In this document: piece after piece, positions 5,781 to 11,746 of the stretch
How the letters are laid out: the number at the start of each line of letters is the position of its first letter
Numbering within the stretch: position 1 is the first letter of the stretch
Source: an uncultured Collinsella sp.
Lineage (GTDB): Bacteria; Actinomycetota; Coriobacteriia; Coriobacteriales; Coriobacteriaceae
Direction: 5' to 3'
Length of the DNA: 11,746 nt
Assembly (NCBI GenBank): GCA_902479095.1
Contig: CABSNL010000062.1
Span: 1 to 11,746 of the forward strand
Position numbers and translations under genes: made by a program
Notes under the pieces: model-generated
Databases searched by the model: none
The model's input: the letters and a program-made list of their open reading frames with translations, nothing else
What the model was told of the DNA's origin: nothing

Positions 5781-6586
5781 AAGTTCTCTCCTTTTGTCAC
5801 AGTCCACCATTGGCAAGGGTTCAGTATTTTAATCGCATGACGGGGGTCGACCCCGGCGTCAACTGCAGAGTTCATCAATATATCAACGAACGGCTCCTCG
5901 GAGCGGTCGTGGCCGAGCAAGATCACCGGTAGCCCACGCAAGGCAAGGTCCTGCGCCACGTGATAGCCTGCCTCGCCCGTCACGACAACATCCGCACCGG
6001 CGGCGATGGCAAGTTCGCCAAAGTCACCGAGGGAGCCGCCCAGAATGGCGACGGTGCGGCACGAGCGCTCGGCATCGCCCCATACACGCGGGTCGCTTCC
6101 GAAGGCCATGGCAGCACGGGCGGCAAGATCGCGCAGCGTGCACGGGTCGTTGAGCGTCGCAAGCGCGCCAAGGCCGGTCGACTCGGGGTCGTCTACGTGC
6201 TCCAGCGAGCTCACGGGCACGGCGTCCAGCAGCTCACTTAGGCAGGCACGCGCCTCGTGCGAGCGGTCCAGATTGGTGTGGAGCGAAATAATGCTCACGC
6301 CGCAGCGGGCAGCCTCGTAGAGGGCCGCGCTGCACTGGGGTCGTGTGGCATCCGCCGGACAAAAGGCCTCGGGTGCCTTGATGTATATGGGATGATGCGT
6401 CAGCAGCACGTTGGCGCCGGCTTCTTGGGCGCGGCGAACGTTAGCCACGGTCGCATCGAGTGCGCAGGCAACGCCGGTGATCTCCGCGGCCGGATCGCCA
6501 ACGGAGAGTCCTACGTGATCCCAGCCCTCGGCGTCCGCCTTGGGATAGCGTGCCAGCAGCGCGCGCTCAAGCTCGGCGACGATCAT
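5777..6586 (-). CDS. Nif3-like dinuclear metal centre protein (YbgI/YqfO family)
   Basis: A 269-residue cytosolic protein of the Nif3 family (PF01784), which forms hexameric toroids with two metal ions per subunit. All expected ligand motifs are visible: THHP with H64/H65, HTNLD with D107, and GEAGYH followed by LLGHDRSEEP with H226 and E230. The N-terminal WDHVGLSVGD (22-31) corresponds to the family's 'WDnvGLqvGd'. At 269 residues it is a compact version without the PII-like insert of the approximately 370-residue YqfO type. The family is often labelled GTP cyclohydrolase I type 2 homolog, but the biochemical role is not settled. Its ATG overlaps the desulfurase stop as ATGA, and its RBS (GTGGG) is weak, so translation probably depends on coupling. 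Its stop overlaps the zinc-ribbon start in the same way. Confidence 0.92.
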   Translation of the reverse strand: MIVAELERALLARYPKADAEGWDHVGLSVGDPAAEITGVACALDATVANVRRAQEAGANVLLTHHPIYIKAPEAFCPADATRPQCSAALYEAARCGVSIISLHTNLDRSHEARACLSELLDAVPVSSLEHVDDPESTGLGALATLNDPCTLRDLAARAAMAFGSDPRVWGDAERSCRTVAILGGSLGDFGELAIAAGADVVVTGEAGYHVAQDLALRGLPVILLGHDRSEEPFVDILMNSAVDAGVDPRHAIKILNPCQWWTVTKGENL

Positions 6587-7761
6587 GCGGCACCCACGAT
6601 CGAGAGCAGCGTCCGGGCGAACTCGTCCAGATCGCTCGGATTCACGCGGTCATCAAAGGAAATGCGCAGTGCTCCCAATGCCTGCTCGCGACCGATGCCC
6701 ATCGCGCTCAAAACGTGGCTCGGGTCCATGCTGCCGCTCGAGCAGGCAGAGCCGGCCGAAACCCCAAAGCCGGCGGCGTCGAGCTTGACGATGAGCTCCT
6801 CGGAGTCCATGCCGTCGACGTAGATCGAAACCATACCCGGCAGACGGTCGACCTGCTCGTAGTCGCCCATGGTGGCATGAATGCGTGGATGGGCCGTAAG
6901 CGTGGCGTAGAGTTTGTCGGAAAGGGCTTGCAGTTTTTCGCGCTCCTGAGCCACTTGGGGCACCAGCGTGCGGGCAGCAGCGGCAAAGGCTAGCTGCGTG
7001 CGCAGGTCCTGCGTGCCGGCGCGACGTCCGGCTTCCTGTCCGCCGCCAAAGATGCGGGGGCGCAGTGGCGTGCGGGTCTTAACGTAGAGCGCGCCGGATG
7101 CCACAGGACCGCCAATCTTATGGGCAGCGACGGACATGGCATCGACGCCCAACTCGGCGGCATCGAGCGGAATGTGCAGATACCCCTGGATGGCATCGGT
7201 GTGGAACAGGGCGCCCACGGTATGCGCGGCCGCGGCAAGCTCGCGGATGGGCTGCACCACGCCGGTCTCGTTGTTGGCGACCATAATGCTCACGAGCGAC
7301 ACGTCGTCGCTCAGCAAGTCGCTCAGCGTGGCAGGCTCAATGTAGCCCGCGCGGCAGGGCTGCACCAGGTCGACGGTAAAGCCGGCGGCACGCAGCAGCG
7401 GCAGGTTGTCCAGAATCGAATCGTGCTCGATGGCCGAAACGATTACACGATCGCGCTTGCGATCGCGCTGACGAGCGCCCTCGGCAAGACCGAGCAGCGC
7501 CAGCTGGTTGGCTTCGGTGCCGCCGTTGGTCAGAACAATCTCGGACGGGCGGACGCGTGCGCCAAAGCTATGGGCGATCTCGCGACGGGCAGCCTCCAGG
7601 CGCGCGGCGGCCTTGCGGCCGAGCGAGTGCAGCGAGTTGGGGTTGACGCCGGCAAGCTCGCTGTCGTCGTACTCGCGCTGCGCAAGGAGCGCCTCGGCGC
7701 GCATGGGCGTCGAGGCGGCATAGTCAAGATTCACGGGTATGCGGTTTTGACCTGCGGTCAT
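6583..7761 (-). CDS. Cysteine desulfurase, NifS/IscS type
   Basis: A 392-residue PLP enzyme that removes sulfur from cysteine as a persulfide for Fe-S clusters or tRNA thiolation, leaving alanine. Visible landmarks are NLDYAASTPM (11-20), TNGGTEANQLAL (78-89), His113 in AIEHDSI, NNETGVVQPI (163-172), HTDAIQ (187-192), the PLP lysine K215 in SVAAHKIGGP, GGGQEAGRRAGT (239-250) and the catalytic Cys340 in SAGSACSSGSMDPSHVL. The longer Cys loop and PSHVL place it in group I (IscS/NifS), not the SufS group. No iscU, iscR or mnmA is in the window, so I leave the symbol open. Translation starts at 7761, 6 bases after the rpe stop. An AGGAGG, 11 bases upstream, lies in the last rpe codons. It overlaps the next gene by ATGA. 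Confidence 0.95.
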   Translation of the reverse strand: MTAGQNRIPVNLDYAASTPMRAEALLAQREYDDSELAGVNPNSLHSLGRKAAARLEAARREIAHSFGARVRPSEIVLTNGGTEANQLALLGLAEGARQRDRKRDRVIVSAIEHDSILDNLPLLRAAGFTVDLVQPCRAGYIEPATLSDLLSDDVSLVSIMVANNETGVVQPIRELAAAAHTVGALFHTDAIQGYLHIPLDAAELGVDAMSVAAHKIGGPVASGALYVKTRTPLRPRIFGGGQEAGRRAGTQDLRTQLAFAAAARTLVPQVAQEREKLQALSDKLYATLTAHPRIHATMGDYEQVDRLPGMVSIYVDGMDSEELIVKLDAAGFGVSAGSACSSGSMDPSHVLSAMGIGREQALGALRISFDDRVNPSDLDEFARTLLSIVGAA

Positions 7762-7767
7762 AAGGGT

Positions 7768-8439
7768 TTATGCCTCCTGTGCAGCCTCGTTGCCCAGCTT
7801 CTGCAGCAGCGCAACCTCGGCAGCGGGATCTTCGGACTTAAATACGGCGGAGCCGGCCACGAGCACGTTGGCGCCAGCCTTGACGACCTCGGCGATGTTC
7901 TTGGAAGAAATACCGCCGTCGACCTCGATGAGGGGTGAAACGCCGTGACGCTCGCACATGGCTTTGAGCTCGTGTAGCTTGGCGATGGTACCGGGGATAA
8001 AGCTCTGGCCGCCAAAGCCGGGGTTCACGCTCATGAGCAGTACCATGTCGACAACGTCGATGATGCTTTCGAGCACACAAACGGGCGTGGCGGGGTTGAG
8101 CACAACGCCGGCCTTGACGCCGCGCTGCTGCAGATGCGTGAGCGTGCGGTGCAGGTGCGTGGAAGCCTCGTAGTGCACGGTGATCATGTCGGCGCCGGCG
8201 TCGGCGTACCAATCGACCGTCTCGTCGGGGTTCGATACCATCAGGTGCGCGTCGACCGGTACATCGGTGGAGCGCTTGACGGCCTTAAGGATGTCAACGC
8301 CAAAGGTGAGGTTGCCGGTAAAGTGGCCGTCCATGACGTCGAAGTGCACGTAGTCGGCACCGGCGATCTTGTCGAGTTCGCCCTTGAGGTTGGCCATGTC
8401 GGCCGAAAGGACAGACGGAGCGATTTTAATGGAACCCAT
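7768..8439 (-). CDS. rpe: Ribulose-phosphate 3-epimerase
   Basis: A 223-residue cytosolic TIM-barrel enzyme that interconverts ribulose 5-phosphate and xylulose 5-phosphate in the pentose phosphate pathway. The length is typical. Motifs run in order: IAPSVLSAD (6-14), the metal-binding HFDVMDGHF (32-40) with H32 and catalytic D34, VDAHLMV with H65 (62-68), NPATP (115-119), MSVNPGFGGQSFI (136-148), EVDGGI with D174 (172-177) and AGSAVF (195-200). The usual 'FVPNLTFGP' reads FTGNLTFGV here, a conservative variation at the substrate loop. ATG at 8439 has AAAGG 8 bases upstream. It lies 18 bases after gpsA, the widest gap in this operon. Confidence 0.98.
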   Translation of the reverse strand: MGSIKIAPSVLSADMANLKGELDKIAGADYVHFDVMDGHFTGNLTFGVDILKAVKRSTDVPVDAHLMVSNPDETVDWYADAGADMITVHYEASTHLHRTLTHLQQRGVKAGVVLNPATPVCVLESIIDVVDMVLLMSVNPGFGGQSFIPGTIAKLHELKAMCERHGVSPLIEVDGGISSKNIAEVVKAGANVLVAGSAVFKSEDPAAEVALLQKLGNEAAQEA

Positions 8440-8457
8440 GGTAGAAGCCTTTCTGCG

Positions 8458-9465
8458 CTAGTCGGTGAGTCCGTAGAACTCTTGGGAGGGTACGCGGTCG
8501 GTAAGAATCTCGAGTGCCCTATCCAAAGTAACACCGTTGTAGAGCGTTTGCTCCACGGCAAAGGTGAGCGGAATGTCTACGCCCAGTGAACGGGCAAGCT
8601 CGCTCACGCTGCGGGCCGCGACGGCGCCCTCGACAACCATATGCGTGCGCGTCTGATACTCGTCGAGCGACACGCCGTGGGCAAACTCGTAGCCAAAGGT
8701 GCGGTTGCGCGAATGCTCCGAGGTGCAGGTGGCAATGAGGTCACCCATGCCGGCAAGTCCCATGCAGGTCATAGCTTGACCGCCGCGGGCATGCACCAGA
8801 CGGCTAATCTCGGCCAGGCCGCGCGTCATGATGAGGGCGAGCGTGTTGTCGCCGGCACCGGTGCCGGCGGAGATGCCGCACACGATGGCGATGACATTTT
8901 TCATGGCGCCGCAGACCTCGACACCGGTCATGTCTTGCGACAGATAGATGCGGAAGGCCGTGGACAGGAGCAGGTCCTTAAAGGTCTCCCCTATCTGCGG
9001 ATCTTTGCTGGCGATGACGGCGGCAGAAAGCCCGCCGCGGCAGATCTCCTCGGCATGGTTGGGGCCCGAGAGCGCCGCCACGCGCGCCTCGTTGCCGATC
9101 TCGCTGGCGATGACCTCGCTCATGAGCAGGCCGGACTCGGGCTCAATGCCCTTGGTGAGGCAGAGCACCGGGGTATTGGCTGCGATAAAGGGCGCGGCCT
9201 GGTGGCACACGCTGCGAAGGTGCGTCGAAGGAACGGCGAAGATGATGGCCTCGGCGCCGTCGAGCGCCTGTACCAGGTCCGTGGTGGCGACGACGTTGCC
9301 GGGCAGCTCGTAGCCCACCAAATACCGGGGGTTGCGGTGCTCGCCATTGATGCCGGCGGCCGTCTGCTCGCTGTGGGCCCACATGGTCACGCGCTCGGCT
9401 CGCGCGGCGGCAAGGCCGGCGACGGCGGTTCCCCAGGAGCCGGAGCCAATCAGCGCAACATTCAT
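8458..9465 (-). CDS. gpsA: NAD(P)-dependent glycerol-3-phosphate dehydrogenase
   Basis: A 335-residue cytosolic enzyme that reduces dihydroxyacetone phosphate to sn-glycerol 3-phosphate, the backbone for phospholipids. The dinucleotide-binding loop GSGSWGTAVA is at 7-16, LTKGIE with K105 at 103-108, SGPNHAEEI at 133-141, and the catalytic K189 in GAMKNVIAI. The C-terminal helical domain has MGLAGMGDL (235-243) and SRNRTFGYE (252-260). The length is standard. Translation starts at 9465; the RBS GGAGAG overlaps the plsY stop codon, 9 bases away. Its product is the acceptor substrate of PlsY, encoded directly upstream, and it also feeds PgsA, encoded in the next operon. Confidence 0.98.
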   Translation of the reverse strand: MNVALIGSGSWGTAVAGLAAARAERVTMWAHSEQTAAGINGEHRNPRYLVGYELPGNVVATTDLVQALDGAEAIIFAVPSTHLRSVCHQAAPFIAANTPVLCLTKGIEPESGLLMSEVIASEIGNEARVAALSGPNHAEEICRGGLSAAVIASKDPQIGETFKDLLLSTAFRIYLSQDMTGVEVCGAMKNVIAIVCGISAGTGAGDNTLALIMTRGLAEISRLVHARGGQAMTCMGLAGMGDLIATCTSEHSRNRTFGYEFAHGVSLDEYQTRTHMVVEGAVAARSVSELARSLGVDIPLTFAVEQTLYNGVTLDRALEILTDRVPSQEFYGLTD

Positions 9466-9474
9466 GACTCTCTC

Positions 9475-10158
9475 CTACTTATCGTCGGGCTCGGTGACGC
9501 GCTTGGTAAACGAGAGCTTGGATTCCTTACCGGTCATGAGCTTTTTGATGTTCGCACGATGGGCCCACACCACGGTGATGCCGATCATCGCCATGCAAAA
9601 CTTAAGTCCCAGGCTGCTGTACGGAAAGACCGCGCAGGCAGCGATGGGAAGACCGATGGCAGCGGCAAGCGAGCCCACCGACACAAACTTGGTGATGGCG
9701 ACGGCCACGATAAACATGCCCAGCAACGACAGGCCAATAGGCCAGTACCAGGCGAGGATGACGCCCAGACCAACCGCGATACCCTTGCCGCCATGGAAAT
9801 TGAGGTAGGGCGAGAAGATATGGCCCCACACAGCTGCCAGGCAGATGACGCCGAGCATCCAGTCGCCGGCGGCGCCGGGGGCCATAATGCTCACGGGGAA
9901 GCCATAGCCTAAGTCGGCGATAAGCGGACGCGCGATAAGGACGCAGATGGCACCCTTAAGGCAGTCGAGCAGCAGCGTGAGCGCGGCCACCTTGGGGCCG
10001 GCCACGCGCAGCGCGTTGGTGGTGCCGATGTTGCCGGAGCCCGCCTTGCGAATGTCCGTGTGGTTGAACACGCGGCCCAAGATCAGGCCAAACGGAATTG
10101 CTCCGATAAAGAACGAGACCACGGCGCAGACGGCGGTCAGCAGAATCGGATTATGCAT
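9475..10158 (-). CDS. plsY: Acyl-phosphate:glycerol-3-phosphate acyltransferase
   Basis: A 227-residue integral membrane acyltransferase that moves an acyl group from acyl-phosphate to glycerol 3-phosphate, giving lysophosphatidate. The three family motifs are present: GSGNIGTTNALR (40-51), GHIFSPYLNFHGGKGIAVG (112-130) and HRANIKKLMTGKES (200-213). Hydrophobic segments at about 5-27, 55-78, 98-118, 133-158 and 162-195 fit the five-helix topology. The protein is slightly longer than the usual 200 or so residues, partly through a loop at about 80-97. ATG at 10158 overlaps the end of der by 8 bases and has AGAAGGAG 7 bases upstream; the longer in-frame start at 10239 lies deep within der and adds non-homologous residues. 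The order der - plsY - gpsA is also common in Bacillota. Confidence 0.97.
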   Translation of the reverse strand: MHNPILLTAVCAVVSFFIGAIPFGLILGRVFNHTDIRKAGSGNIGTTNALRVAGPKVAALTLLLDCLKGAICVLIARPLIADLGYGFPVSIMAPGAAGDWMLGVICLAAVWGHIFSPYLNFHGGKGIAVGLGVILAWYWPIGLSLLGMFIVAVAITKFVSVGSLAAAIGLPIAACAVFPYSSLGLKFCMAMIGITVVWAHRANIKKLMTGKESKLSFTKRVTEPDDK

Positions 10159-11485
10159 CCTTTTGCTCCTTCTTTCTAAAGAAGAGTCGAATGGGCGTGC
10201 CGGCAAAGTCGAAGCTCGAGCGCATGCGGTTCTCCACATAGCGCTGGTAGGTGTCGTTGACCAAGTCGCTGTGGTTGACGAAGAACGTGAACGTCGGCGG
10301 GTTGACGCCCGTCTGAGTCACGTAGTGCATGCGCAGGCGGCGCTTGCCGTCCACCACGGTATGACCGAACTCGCGCAGGTCGGTGAGGAACGTGTTGAGG
10401 CGCGAGGTGCTGATCTTTTGCGAGCGCGTCTTTTCGGCGGCGTCGACCATTGCCCAGATCTTCTCGACGCTGCGGCCGGTCAGGGCAGAGATGCGCAGGT
10501 ACTGGGCCCAGGGAGCCATAACGCCCAGACGGCGGTCGATGGTCTCCATGCAGGCCTCGCGCTTACGGTCGTCGTCGAGCAGATCCCACTTGTTGAGCAG
10601 CACCACGATGGCGCAGCCGCGCTCGATGGCAAGACCCATGACCTTCTGGTCCTGCTCAGTGACGCCCACGGAGGCATCGACGACGAGCAGCGCCACGTCG
10701 GCGCGGTCGATGGCACGCAGGCCGCGGACCATGGAGTAGTACTCGATGTTCTCGTACACAGTGCTCTTCTTGCGGATGCCCGCGGTATCGACCATGCGGT
10801 AGTGCTTACCGTTGCGCTCCACGACGGTGTCGATGGCGTCGCGCGTCGTGCCGGCGATGTTGGACACGATAGAGCGGTCGGCGCCCAGGATGCGGTTGAA
10901 CAACGAGGACTTACCGGCGTTGGGGCGGCCGATGATGGCGACGTTCAGCGCGTCGGGGAACTCGTCGGCGATCTCGTCCTCCTCCTCGGGCAACAGGGCC
11001 ACGATGTCGTCGAGCAGGTCGCCCGTGCCGTGGCCGTGCAGGGCCGAGAGCGGCGTGGGCTCACCGATGCCGAGCGAATAGAACTCCCAGATGCTGTCGT
11101 TCTCGCGATCGGGGTTGTCGAGCTTGTTCACCAGCAGAAAGACCGGCTTGTCGCAGCGCTTGAGCATGCGAGCGACCGACTCGTCCTCCTCGGTGACGCC
11201 GGTGCGGCCGTCGACCACAAACAGGATGACGGCGGCTTCCTCGGCGGCGGCGAGGGCCTGGTCGCGAATGGACGTGGCGAAGACGTCATCGCTCTTGAGC
11301 GGTTCGATGCCGCCCGTGTCGACGATGGTGAACTCGCGGCCGTTCCAATCGGCCGTGTGGTACGAGCGGTCGCGCGTGACGCCGCGGGACTCATGGACGA
11401 TGGCGTCCGAGGTCTGGGCCAGGCGGTTAACGAGCGTGGACTTGCCCACGTTGGGGCGTCCGACGACGGCGACGATAGGTTTCAT
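10151..11485 (-). CDS. der: Ribosome biogenesis GTPase Der (EngA)
   Basis: A 444-residue cytosolic double GTPase required for 50S ribosomal subunit assembly. The first G domain has GRPNVGKS (9-16), the G3 motif DTGG (56-59) and NKLD (120-123). The second has GRPNAGKS (186-193), DTAG (233-236) and NKWD (298-301). A KH-like domain follows, from about 350 to the end (FFVNHSDLV...TPIRLFFRKKE). The two consecutive G domains and the length are diagnostic. I chose ATG at 11485 because AAAGGAG lies 5 bases upstream, fused to the stop of the preceding gene, and MKPIVAVVGRP is the normal N-terminus; frames extending to 11656 overlap the DUF512 gene. It is probably translated together with its neighbours. 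Confidence 0.98.
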   Translation of the reverse strand: MKPIVAVVGRPNVGKSTLVNRLAQTSDAIVHESRGVTRDRSYHTADWNGREFTIVDTGGIEPLKSDDVFATSIRDQALAAAEEAAVILFVVDGRTGVTEEDESVARMLKRCDKPVFLLVNKLDNPDRENDSIWEFYSLGIGEPTPLSALHGHGTGDLLDDIVALLPEEEDEIADEFPDALNVAIIGRPNAGKSSLFNRILGADRSIVSNIAGTTRDAIDTVVERNGKHYRMVDTAGIRKKSTVYENIEYYSMVRGLRAIDRADVALLVVDASVGVTEQDQKVMGLAIERGCAIVVLLNKWDLLDDDRKREACMETIDRRLGVMAPWAQYLRISALTGRSVEKIWAMVDAAEKTRSQKISTSRLNTFLTDLREFGHTVVDGKRRLRMHYVTQTGVNPPTFTFFVNHSDLVNDTYQRYVENRMRSSFDFAGTPIRLFFRKKEQKDA

Positions 11486-11495
11486 CTGCACTCCT

Positions 11496-11699
11496 TTAAT
11501 GGGTAGGGTCAGTGGAAGTGTTAGAGTCGGCAGGCACAATGCCAAGGATGTGCTCCAGGGTATCGAGCAGCTCATGCGGCATGGTCGACACCACATGAAC
11601 CTCGGCGCCGCGACTGGTAAGGCTTGCGAGTAAATCGTCACGATGATACTCGTCAAGCGTCATGCCGTCAGCGTTGAACATGAGCTTAGGCACAAAGAG
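11496..11699 (-). CDS. C-terminal end of a DUF512-family protein (5' end missing)
   Basis: Only the last 67 residues are genomic, beginning LFVPKLMFNADGMTLDEY after the adapter junction. The pattern 'lvP.vMl..dg.TLDd.t..dL...LG..v.vv' is how DUF512 (PF04459) proteins end, and in many Clostridia and Coriobacteriia a DUF512 gene stands directly upstream of der. Both observations agree, but the N-terminal PDZ-like and radical-SAM-like parts that would confirm the family are outside the contig. It ends in a low-complexity S/T/D tail (DSNTSTDPTH). The stop codon TAA is fused to the der RBS (TAAAGGAG), so the genes are in one operon. A translation starting MCIRDR reads adapter, not gene. Confidence 0.6.
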   Translation of the reverse strand, partial: LFVPKLMFNADGMTLDEYHRDDLLASLTSRGAEVHVVSTMPHELLDTLEHILGIVPADSNTSTDPTH

Positions 11700-11700
11700 C

Positions 11701-11746
11701 CTGTCTCTTATACACATCTGACGCTGCCGACGAAGCTAGAAGTGTA
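11701..11746. other. Illumina Nextera i5-side adapter (not genomic)
   Basis: Positions 11701-11733 match the reverse complement of the Nextera read-1 transposase adapter, starting with the mosaic end CTGTCTCTTATACACATCT (11701-11719). Positions 11734-11741, AGCTAGAA, are the reverse complement of TTCTAGCT, which I recall as index S515. GTGTA (11742-11746) is the start of the P5 oligo. Genomic DNA ends at 11700. Confidence 0.97.

Noticed and set aside
8641..9912. A 423-codon plus-strand open frame opposite gpsA and plsY
   Set aside because: It is antisense to two certain genes, with low-complexity composition and no recognisable domain. It is a shadow of the real coding frame.
9947..11506. 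A 519-codon plus-strand open frame opposite der and plsY
   Set aside because: It is antisense to two certain genes. Its product is rich in V, A, G, D and H without any motif, as expected from reading GC-biased third positions on the opposite strand, and it has no RBS.

Overview
This window reads as one short contig from a GC-rich, low-complexity-free bacterial chromosome, almost certainly an actinomycetote of the class Coriobacteriia and most likely Collinsella or a close relative. The evidence is the codon usage (strong G/C preference at third positions), the actinobacterial block pgsA - garA/odhI-like FHA gene - ftsR-like MerR gene, and the Clostridia-like block DUF512 - der - plsY - gpsA. 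The genus is an inference from gene content and style, not a search result. Every gene is on the minus strand, so transcription runs from high to low coordinates. Everything recognisable is core housekeeping; there is no phage, insertion sequence, CRISPR array or defence cassette.

Both ends are not genomic. Positions 1-43 and 11701-11746 are Illumina Nextera library adapter, including what look like the i7 (N710) and i5 (S515) index sequences. The two terminal genes are therefore cut by the contig ends and carry false adapter-encoded residues if translated naively.

Upstream operon (11700 down to 3846): the 3' end of a DUF512-type gene, der (ribosome assembly GTPase), plsY and gpsA (acyl and glycerol-3-phosphate steps of phospholipid synthesis), rpe (pentose phosphate pathway), a NifS/IscS-type cysteine desulfurase, a Nif3-family dinuclear-metal protein, a coiled-coil zinc-ribbon protein and coaBC (coenzyme A synthesis). 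Gaps are 18 bases or less and several stop and start codons overlap, so this is one nine-gene translation-coupled operon. It is followed by tRNA-Pro(GGG) and by a strong intrinsic terminator that may end both the tRNA and the operon.

Intergenic control region (about 3398-3646): an 18/19-matching inverted repeat, then a good sigma-70-type promoter whose position fixes a GTG start for the next gene.

Downstream operon (3397 down to 44): pgsA-like CDP-alcohol phosphatidyltransferase, a GarA/OdhI-like FHA protein, an FtsR-like MerR regulator, apt (adenine salvage), and a secreted coiled-coil protein resembling the N-terminal half of PcsB/CwlO-type cell-wall hydrolases, cut off by the contig end. 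A perfect 16-bp palindrome lies between the MerR gene and apt.

I did not find a new biological system. The points most worth a second look are the adapter-bounded contig ends, the altered phosphorylation motif of the GarA-like protein, the zinc-ribbon protein that lacks one expected cysteine, and the two palindromic non-coding elements.
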